64,000 bases of DNA, taken from positions 838,723 to 902,722 of the forward strand of contig NC_011661.1 of assembly GCF_000021645.1 (NCBI RefSeq). Direction: 5' to 3'. Under the pieces are notes generated by a model. The model saw only the letters and a program-made list of their open reading frames with translations. It made no database searches and was not told the DNA's origin. Every line of letters begins with the position of its first letter. Position 1 is the stretch's first letter. The DNA comes from Dictyoglomus turgidum DSM 6724. Lineage in GTDB: Bacteria; Dictyoglomota; Dictyoglomia; Dictyoglomales; Dictyoglomaceae. The translations under genes and the position numbers were made by a program. Shown in pieces: positions 58,801 through 64,000 of the stretch.

Positions 58801-58876
58801 TGGTGGCGGTGCAGGGATTCGAACCCTGGACACCACGGTTATGAACCGTGTGCTCTAACCGCTGAGCTACACCGCC
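58801..58876 (-). tRNA. tRNA-Met (anticodon CAT), elongator type
   Basis: On the minus strand GGCGGTG pairs with CACCGCC; D-arm GCTC/GAGC; anticodon stem CACGG/CCGTG with loop TTCATAA; T-arm CAGGG-TTCGAAT-CCCTG; encoded CCA. It has a normal 1:72 pair and lacks the three G-C pairs of an initiator. The acceptor stem has G4 and G5, not the C4-G69/C5-G68 pairs that E. coli TilS uses, so lysidine-type tRNA-Ile is unlikely. Confidence 0.9.
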
Positions 58877-58896
58877 AAATTTTCTCTTCAAACTGA

Positions 58897-58925
58897 ATTA
58901 TAATAAAAATTTTTGTTTTAGACAA
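58897..58925 (-). promoter_or_regulatory. promoter of the tRNA-Met/tilS transcript
   Basis: On the minus strand TTGTCT (58925-58920) and TATAAT (58902-58897) are exactly 17 bases apart, with a predicted start near 58890, about 14 bases before the tRNA. Confidence 0.75.
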
Positions 58926-58928
58926 TAC

Positions 58929-58957
58929 TTTACGAACAATAAAACTTATGATAAACT
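58929..58957 (+). promoter_or_regulatory. promoter candidate of tRNA-Leu
   Basis: TTTACG (58929-58934) and TAAACT (58952-58957, preceded by TGA as an extended -10) are 17 bases apart. The predicted start is about 23 bases before the tRNA. Confidence 0.45.
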
Positions 58958-58986
58958 TTTAAACCAAGAGAGGTTTAGGAATTACC

Positions 58987-59074
58987 GCCGGAGTGGCGGA
59001 ATGGCAGACGCACTGGACTTAAAATCCAGTGGGGAGCAATCCCCGTGCCGGTTCGAGTCCGGCCTCCGGCACCA
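58987..59074 (+). tRNA. tRNA-Leu (anticodon TAA)
   Basis: GCCGGAG pairs with CTCCGGC; anticodon stem CTGGA/TCCAG with loop CTTAAAA (anticodon TAA); a long variable arm (GGGGAGCAATCCCC) as in all tRNA-Leu; T-arm GCCGG-TTCGAGT-CCGGC; encoded CCA at 59072-59074. It reads TTA, a frequent codon in this A+T-rich genome. Confidence 0.97.
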
Positions 59075-59078
59075 TTCC

Positions 59079-59112
59079 AACCCCTCTTAAATATTTAAGT
59101 AAAAGAGGTGTT
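59079..59112 (+). promoter_or_regulatory. hairpin hiding the Shine-Dalgarno of the DUF1292 gene
   Basis: AACCCCTCTT (59079-59088) can pair with AAGAGGTGTT (59103-59112) at 9 of 10 positions, and the loop contains TTAAATATTTAA. The right arm includes the AAGAGGTG that serves the ATG at 59118. It begins five bases after tRNA-Leu, so it could also mark the tRNA's 3' processing region. Confidence 0.45.
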
Positions 59113-59117
59113 AAGTA

Positions 59118-59453
59118 ATGCCAGACAAAGATTACGAAGAAGATATAATTGTTTTAGAAGGGGAGGATGGAAATACTTACGAGTATGTGGTAAGGGATTT
59201 TGTGGAAGTGGACGATAAAACTTATGTTCTTCTCACACCTAAGGATTCCGAGGATATGGAAGAAGTGTATATATTTCGCTGCAGGCTTGCAGAGAAAGAT
59301 GGCGAATTATATATAGAGGCTCTTGAAGAAATAGAAGATGATGACGAATATGAAAGAGTTATTGAAGCACTTGAGGAAGAGGAAGAGTGGGAAGACGAGG
59401 ATTGGGAAGAGGACGAATTGGAAGAGGAAGAAGATTGGGAAGAAGATCAATAA
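59118..59453 (+). CDS. DUF1292-domain protein with an extremely acidic tail
   Basis: The 111-residue protein has a DUF1292 beta domain (about 8-75: IIVLEGEDGNTYEYVVRDF, DDKTYVLLTPK and EEVYIFRC). Its tail (about 78-111) is almost only Glu and Asp with a few Trp (for example EEEWEDEDWEEDELEEEED). Many bacterial DUF1292 proteins are small and of unknown function. The acidic tail is encoded by GAA/GAG/GAC/GAT runs whose +1 frame encodes the basic N-terminus of MltG. The next gene therefore overlaps this one deeply. Confidence 0.82.
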   Translation: MPDKDYEEDIIVLEGEDGNTYEYVVRDFVEVDDKTYVLLTPKDSEDMEEVYIFRCRLAEKDGELYIEALEEIEDDDEYERVIEALEEEEEWEDEDWEEDELEEEEDWEEDQ

Positions 59454-60465
59454 TTTTTCTTTATATTTCCTACTAATTTTCTCTCTCTTAGTTTTTATAG
59501 GCTTTTTAGTATATTTATATCTATCTTCGCCTAAAAGTAAAATAGAGAGGGAGATAGAAGTATATATTCCGGAAGGTTCTTCTGCATATAAAGTTGCAGA
59601 CATTCTTTTGGATAATAGTTTGATAAAGTCTAAAGAAGTATTTATAGCAACTCTTAAATTAATGGGGAAAGATAAAGGGCTTAAGAGTGGATATTACATA
59701 TTATCTCCCTCATTTTCTATGTTTGATATAATTGATATACTTACCCAGGGGAAGGGGTTAAGAGTAAAAATAACAATTCCTGAAGGTAGCAGTCTAAAAG
59801 ATATGGCTCATTTATTTTCAGAAAAGTTAGCTCTTTCTAAAGAAAAGTTTATAACTTTATGCAAAGATGAAAATTTTATTGACAGTGTAATGAAGGATTA
59901 TAAAAATTATTTTAGCTCATATAAATCTTTAAAAACCTTAGAGGGATATTTGTATCCTTCAACTTACTATTTCAACAAAGGAATAAAAGAAGAAGACATA
60001 ATAAAATTCCTTATAAAAGAGTTTTTTAATCAGATAAATGTTCATATACCTGAATACAAAGAGAGGTTGAAGAGTTTGAATTTATCTTTCAATGATTGGA
60101 TTATTCTTGCATCAATCGTAGAGAAGGAGGCTAAAGTTGATCAGGAGAGACCTCTTATTGCAGGTGTATTTTTAAATCGTTTAAAGAAAGGATATAAACT
60201 TCAGTCTTGCGCAACAGTAGAATACGTTTATGATTTTAAAAAGTCGGTGCTTTTATATAAAGATTTAGAGATTGATTCTCCTTATAATACCTACATATAT
60301 TATGGTCTTCCACCATCTCCTATTTGTTCTCCATCTTTAAATTCTTTGAAGGCAGTGCTCTATCCTCAAGGGGATTATCTTTTCTTTGTGGCAAAAGGAG
60401 ATGGGACTCATATCTTTACCAAAACTTATGAAGAACATTTAAAAGCTCAGGAATTTAAAAAATGA
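59338..60465 (+). CDS. mltG: endolytic murein transglycosylase, MltG/YceG family
   Basis: MltG cuts nascent peptidoglycan strands and may set glycan length. The protein has a strongly basic cytoplasmic N-terminus (about 10-37), one membrane helix (about 41-62, LYFLLIFSLLVFIGFLVYLYL), a LysM-like region with YIPEGSSAYKVADIL and TIPEGSSLKDMAHLF, and the catalytic domain with the active Glu in ASIVEKEAKVDQERPLIAGVFLNRL (E262 or E264), ending SPICSPSLNSLKAVLYPQ...YLFFVAKGDGTHIF. The start is uncertain: ATG 59338, 59341 or 59350 or TTG 59362 or 59371. All lie inside the DUF1292 gene, and no ATG, GTG or TTG is available between there and the membrane helix. Confidence 0.85.
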   Translation: MMTNMKELLKHLRKRKSGKTRIGKRTNWKRKKIGKKINNFSLYFLLIFSLLVFIGFLVYLYLSSPKSKIEREIEVYIPEGSSAYKVADILLDNSLIKSKEVFIATLKLMGKDKGLKSGYYILSPSFSMFDIIDILTQGKGLRVKITIPEGSSLKDMAHLFSEKLALSKEKFITLCKDENFIDSVMKDYKNYFSSYKSLKTLEGYLYPSTYYFNKGIKEEDIIKFLIKEFFNQINVHIPEYKERLKSLNLSFNDWIILASIVEKEAKVDQERPLIAGVFLNRLKKGYKLQSCATVEYVYDFKKSVLLYKDLEIDSPYNTYIYYGLPPSPICSPSLNSLKAVLYPQGDYLFFVAKGDGTHIFTKTYEEHLKAQEFKK

Positions 60466-60995
60466 GACTTCCTATGTTGGATATATTAAAACCTAAAAGA
60501 TTTGTTGACTCCATATTTGATATCAATTTCGAAGATTTATATAAAAGGGGCTATAGAGGTATAATTTTTGATCTTGACAATACTATAGTTCCATGGGATG
60601 GTAATGAACTCGATCCTAAAACTAAGGATCTAATTGATCATATTAAAAATATAGGTTTTAAAGTGGTTATTTTGTCAAATAACTGGTCTCATAGAAGGGT
60701 AAAATATTTTTCAAAAATTATGAAACTACCTGCTTTAGGCTCTGCTTTCAAGCCGAGAGTTAGATCTTTTAAAAAAGCCATGAAGTTGATGGATACAGAA
60801 CCTGAGACCACTTTAGTTATTGGTGATAGAATATTAACAGATATATTTGGAGGTAACAAAATTGGAATGTATACTATATTAGTAGCACCTATTAATAAAA
60901 ACGAGATGTGGATAAAAAAGTGGACAGTAAGGAAATTAGAAAATTGGCTCTTAGATTTATGGATTAGAAGAGGAGAAATTACTAAGGGGGAATGA
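60462..60995 (+). CDS. YqeG-family HAD phosphatase
   Basis: The 177-residue protein is a class IIIA HAD hydrolase. Motif 1 is GIIFDLDNTIVPWDG with the nucleophile Asp, motif 2 VVILSNN, a conserved Lys lies in AFKPRVRSFKKAMKLM, and motif 3 is TLVIGDRILTDIFGGNKIGM. YqeG-type enzymes act on phosphatidylglycerol phosphate or similar substrates in some bacteria, but the assignment here is not certain. It overlaps mltG by four bases; an inner ATG at 60474 is an alternative start. Confidence 0.88.
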   Translation: MRLPMLDILKPKRFVDSIFDINFEDLYKRGYRGIIFDLDNTIVPWDGNELDPKTKDLIDHIKNIGFKVVILSNNWSHRRVKYFSKIMKLPALGSAFKPRVRSFKKAMKLMDTEPETTLVIGDRILTDIFGGNKIGMYTILVAPINKNEMWIKKWTVRKLENWLLDLWIRRGEITKGE

Positions 60996-60996
60996 A

Positions 60997-63612
60997 ATGG
61001 ATTCTATTAATGTTAACGAAAGATTAATAGAGATTTTAAAAAGTAGAAATCTTATTCCTTCAGGAATATTGGATAATATTCTTTCTAATTTGAAGGGGAA
61101 GGATTTTCAGGAGGTTTTATTAGAAGAGGGTTTAATCTCTAAGGAAAAGTTAACAGATCTACTTTCTGAAATATTAGGTTGGAAAGTACTTACAGGTAAG
61201 GAATTTAAACCTGATGAAGAGGCGGTTAAAAGTATCCCTCCGTTTTTAACTAAATTTCATAATTTTGTTCCCCTTAAAATTGAAGAAAAAACCATGAAAG
61301 TTGGTTTCTTTCCTCCCGTAAAGCCTACTGCAATTGAGGATATCAGGCTCCTAACTGGTTATGATGTAGAACCCTATTTATTAAAGATCACTTTAGAAGA
61401 AAATGAAAATTTAACGTCTTTAGATCTTTTATCTACGAATAGCAATATGGAGACTAAGACTGAAAGTAAAAATAGTGAAGGTGAGGGGTTGGTAAAAGGT
61501 ATTGAGATAGGTAATTGGGATGAGTCTGAGCTAAATAAAATAATTGAAGAATTAACCCCTGAAGGAGGTATTTTTGAGGAAGGCTCAAGTAGTTCTTTAG
61601 TAAATAATGAAGAGGTTATGGAAACTAAACAGGAAGAGCCTATACCAACTATAGAGGTGAAAGAAGAATCAATTTCAGAAGTACTATCTCAAATAGAGGG
61701 GGTTGAAATTTTAGAAGAGGGAAAGATAGAAGAAACAGAGGAAAAAGGTGTGAGAGTTGAAAGGGTGGAAGAGAAAGAAACAAAGAAAGAGGAGATTTCT
61801 AAAAAGACTGAGAAAGATTTAGCGGATAAGATTATTGAAAGTATTAGGAGTAGCTTATCCTCTACTGAAAAGAAAGGAATGGATGATAAAAAACTTATGA
61901 AGTCTCCTATAAGAAGGGTAGGAAGAAGAAAATTATTAGGAGAGGTTTTACTGGAAAAGAATCTTATAACAAAAGAACAGCTAGATGAGGCATTAGCTCT
62001 TTCTTCTAAGAAAGGTATAAGGCTTGGAGAAGCTTTGTTAGAATTGAAACTCCTTGATGATGTTCAACTTGCTAAGATTTTAAGCGAGCAATTTGATATT
62101 CCTTTTAAATCTTTAAGGGAAGTAAGAATTGATCATGACCTTGCCCGGTTACTTTCTCCTCAAAAGGCAAGGGAAAATTTGATTCTTCCCTTGTATAGAG
62201 AGAATGGGAGAATTATAGTAGGAATTGTGGATCCAAGCAATATTTTTGCCCTAGACGATTTACGTATGGTTACAAAGAGTGAGGTTTTTCCTGTTATAGT
62301 GCCAAGAAATGAGCTTGTAGAAGCTATAAACCAGATATGGGGCAGTGAAGAGGTGGAAAAAGTTTTAGAAGAAATAATTGTTCAAAAAGAGGAGGAAGAA
62401 AATCAGTATCAAGAAGTTTCTCTTGAGGAAATATCATCTCAAGAGGGTCCTATTGCAAAATTGGTAAATAGTATTCTTGTGGATGCTGTAAGGAGAGGAG
62501 CCAGTGATATACATATCGAGCCTACAGAAAAGAATGTGAGAGTAAGATTCAGAATTGATGGTGTTCTTCATGAAATAATGTTTATTCAGAAAAGATACCA
62601 AGCAGCTATAGTTTCAAGAATTAAGATCATGAGTGATATGGATATATCTGAAAGAAGAATACCTCAAGATGGAAGGATAAAAGCAAATATTAGAGGAGAG
62701 GTGTATGATTTTCGTGTATCCACGCTTCCTGGGGTTTTTGGAGAAAAAGTAGTGCTGAGAATCCTTGGAAGAGGTTCTATTTCTTTGACTCTTGAGAGCT
62801 TAGGATTTTCTGAACATAATTATGAAAGATATTTGAAGATGTTAAAAACACCTTATGGAATAATATTAGTAACTGGACCTACAGGAAGTGGTAAGTCAAC
62901 CACCCTTTATGCATCTTTAAATATGATAAATTCTCCTGATATAAACATAATTACGGTAGAAGATCCAGTGGAATATCAGCTTCCTGGAATTCATCAAGTA
63001 CAAGTAAATCCCAAAGCAGGACTTACTTTTGCTTCAGCTTTAAGATCCATATTAAGACAAGACCCTGATGTGGTGCTTGTAGGTGAGATCCGTGATGAGG
63101 AGACTGCAAGAATTGCTATTCAAGCTGCATTAACAGGTCACTTGGTACTTTCAACCTTACACACTAACGATGCTCCTTCTGCTGTAACAAGATTGATAGA
63201 TATGGGAATTGAACCTTTCTTAATTAGTTCTTCGCTTCTTGGAGCTGTTGCTCAAAGACTTGTAAGGACTATATGTCCAAACTGTAAAGCTCCCTATGAA
63301 CCTACAAAAGAAGAGATAGAAGCCATAAAAGCTACCTTAGGAGATATTGACCTTTCTAACATAACCTTTTATAAGGGTAAAGGGTGTCCTAAATGTAATG
63401 GAAAAGGCTATAAAGGAAGGACCGCTATTCATGAGATTATGTTGATGAATGATGAGATAAGAGAGTTGGTTTTGAAAAAAGCGTCAAGAGAAACTATAAA
63501 AGAGGTTGCAAGAAAATATGGTATGGTGACGTTGAGAGAGGATGGTATGCAAAAGGTTCTAAAGGGTATTACCACTGTTGAAGAGGTAATGAGAGTTACT
63601 GCTGCAGATTAA
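60997..63612 (+). CDS. pilB: type IV pilus/type II secretion assembly ATPase with two MshEN domains
   Basis: The 871-residue protein is longer than typical PilB (about 560). It has a first MshEN-like domain (about 1-145, FQEVLLEEGLISKEKLTDLLSEILGW), an acidic Glu-rich linker (about 150-300), and a second MshEN domain (about 310-455, LLGEVLLEKNLITKEQLDEAL and LGEALLELKLLDDVQLAKILSEQF). The ATPase core has Walker A GPTGSGKST (627-635), an Asp box ITVEDPVEYQ, Walker B VVLVGEIRDEETA, His box LSTLHTNDA and a tetracysteine zinc site (CPNC...CPKC). MshEN domains can bind cyclic di-GMP, so pilus extension may be c-di-GMP-controlled. pilT follows. Confidence 0.93.
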   Translation: MDSINVNERLIEILKSRNLIPSGILDNILSNLKGKDFQEVLLEEGLISKEKLTDLLSEILGWKVLTGKEFKPDEEAVKSIPPFLTKFHNFVPLKIEEKTMKVGFFPPVKPTAIEDIRLLTGYDVEPYLLKITLEENENLTSLDLLSTNSNMETKTESKNSEGEGLVKGIEIGNWDESELNKIIEELTPEGGIFEEGSSSSLVNNEEVMETKQEEPIPTIEVKEESISEVLSQIEGVEILEEGKIEETEEKGVRVERVEEKETKKEEISKKTEKDLADKIIESIRSSLSSTEKKGMDDKKLMKSPIRRVGRRKLLGEVLLEKNLITKEQLDEALALSSKKGIRLGEALLELKLLDDVQLAKILSEQFDIPFKSLREVRIDHDLARLLSPQKARENLILPLYRENGRIIVGIVDPSNIFALDDLRMVTKSEVFPVIVPRNELVEAINQIWGSEEVEKVLEEIIVQKEEEENQYQEVSLEEISSQEGPIAKLVNSILVDAVRRGASDIHIEPTEKNVRVRFRIDGVLHEIMFIQKRYQAAIVSRIKIMSDMDISERRIPQDGRIKANIRGEVYDFRVSTLPGVFGEKVVLRILGRGSISLTLESLGFSEHNYERYLKMLKTPYGIILVTGPTGSGKSTTLYASLNMINSPDINIITVEDPVEYQLPGIHQVQVNPKAGLTFASALRSILRQDPDVVLVGEIRDEETARIAIQAALTGHLVLSTLHTNDAPSAVTRLIDMGIEPFLISSSLLGAVAQRLVRTICPNCKAPYEPTKEEIEAIKATLGDIDLSNITFYKGKGCPKCNGKGYKGRTAIHEIMLMNDEIRELVLKKASRETIKEVARKYGMVTLREDGMQKVLKGITTVEEVMRVTAAD

Positions 63613-63629
63613 AGGGGGTAGAAAATATA

Positions 63630-64000
63630 ATGAGAGATGATCTTTCCATAATTGAAATTCTTCAAAACGCTCTTCAAAAAGAGGCTTCCGACGTACATAT
63701 AACTTCTGGAATTCCTCCAGTTTTCCGTATAAAAGGACATTTAATACCTCAAACCCAATATCCTGTTTTAACTCCTCAGCTAACTTATAGACTTGTCTTT
63801 AGCCTTTTGACCGAAGAGCAAAAACAAAAATTACAAGAAAATAAGGAATTAGATTTTTCAGTGGGAATTAGTGGGGAGGGAAGATTTAGAGTAAATGCTT
63901 TTTGGCAAAGAGGAAGTCTTGCTGCTGTATTTAGATTGATACCTTGGAAAATTCCAACTATAGAAGAGCTGAGACTTCCTCTTGTTTTAAAAGATTTAGC
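63630..64000 (+). CDS. pilT: type IV pilus retraction ATPase, N-terminal part (cut by window end)
   Basis: An open frame of 123 codons runs from ATG 63630 to the window edge. It encodes the PilT/PilU-type PAS-like N-terminal domain: IIEILQNALQKEASDVHITSG, PPVFRIKGHLIPQ, LTEEQKQKLQENKELDFSVGI, GRFRVNAFWQRGSLAAVFRLIP and a final PTIEELRLPLVLKDL just before the ATPase core. PilT disassembles pilins to retract the pilus. AAAGGGGG lies about 11 bases upstream. Pairing with pilB directly upstream supports a type IV pilus locus continuing beyond the window. Confidence 0.9.
   Translation, partial: MRDDLSIIEILQNALQKEASDVHITSGIPPVFRIKGHLIPQTQYPVLTPQLTYRLVFSLLTEEQKQKLQENKELDFSVGISGEGRFRVNAFWQRGSLAAVFRLIPWKIPTIEELRLPLVLKDL

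Noticed and set aside
58801-58876. tRNA with CAT anticodon as lysidine-type tRNA-Ile, given the tilS neighbour
   Set aside because: The acceptor stem lacks the C4-G69/C5-G68 pairs and the sequence resembles elongator tRNA-Met of Bacillus (GGCGGTGTAGCTCAG start).
59307-59603. 98-codon minus-strand ORF across the DUF1292/mltG overlap
   Set aside because: It is Phe/Leu-rich only because it is antisense to Glu/Lys codons; no start site.

Overview
The window is A+T-rich chromosomal DNA from a thermophilic, anaerobic, sugar-degrading bacterium with two membranes. My best guess is Dictyoglomus. The evidence is the A/T-biased coding, a complete lipid A pathway beside BamA/Skp-type genes, an SLH-coiled-coil-barrel envelope protein, an archaeal-type prolyl-tRNA synthetase and a galactan locus like that of Thermotoga. 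The genus is inferred from gene content, because no 16S gene is present. Genes are tightly packed, often overlapping by 1-50 bases. No insertion sequence, prophage or CRISPR array was seen, and no stretch over 300 bases lacks a gene; the longest gap (33145-33420) holds an FMN riboswitch.

Layout. (1) 1-14778, plus strand: an outer-membrane biogenesis run. It holds the tail of a BamA-like barrel, a second POTRA/barrel protein, two Skp/OmpH proteins, lpxD-lpxC-fabZ-lpxA-lpxB, an LpxB-like glycosyltransferase, an MsbA-like exporter, a Gfo/Idh/MocA dehydrogenase, a TPR protein, lptB and a DUF3084 protein, then proS and dut. (2) 14852-18256: a divergent EF-G-like GTPase, a DUF951 protein and proB, followed by tRNA-Ala on the minus strand. 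(3) 18500-29063: an envelope-stress-like block. It holds a MacAB/TolC-type exporter (ATPase, TolC, a TolC relative with no visible barrel strands, adaptor, permease), a small secreted protein and glpK, then a Spy-like secreted protein, an ECF sigma factor, an anti-sigma factor and an RseB-like protein. Two matching ECF-type promoter candidates suggest that both halves belong to one regulon. (4) 29016-34332, mostly minus: a HhH-GPD DNA glycosylase, purH, a bifunctional nuclease, ribU behind an FMN riboswitch/terminator, and degV, with an EamA permease on plus. (5) 34497-49184, plus: carbohydrate and peptide use. It holds a GH3 glycosidase, a GntR/LacI-type regulator, a galactan ABC importer (binding protein, MalF-like, giant MalG-like), a secreted GH53 galactanase with a CBM61-like domain, a Dpp-type importer lacking ATPases, and mgsA. 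(6) 49217-51540: the SLH protein, with a consensus promoter, a structured leader and a perfect 159-bp tandem repeat. (7) 51541-58876, minus: a geranylgeranyl-reductase-like flavoprotein, an aminotransferase, a PfkB kinase, ftsH, tilS and tRNA-Met, with a TPR gene on plus. (8) 58987-64000, plus: tRNA-Leu, an acidic DUF1292 protein whose 3' end is overprinted by mltG, a YqeG-type phosphatase, pilB and the start of pilT.

Regulatory themes visible in the DNA: consensus -35/-10 promoters with 17-base spacers; several genes whose start codon lies almost at the predicted transcription start with no Shine-Dalgarno (leaderless candidates); hairpins between binding-protein and permease genes in both ABC operons; and terminators folded into the ends of coding regions.
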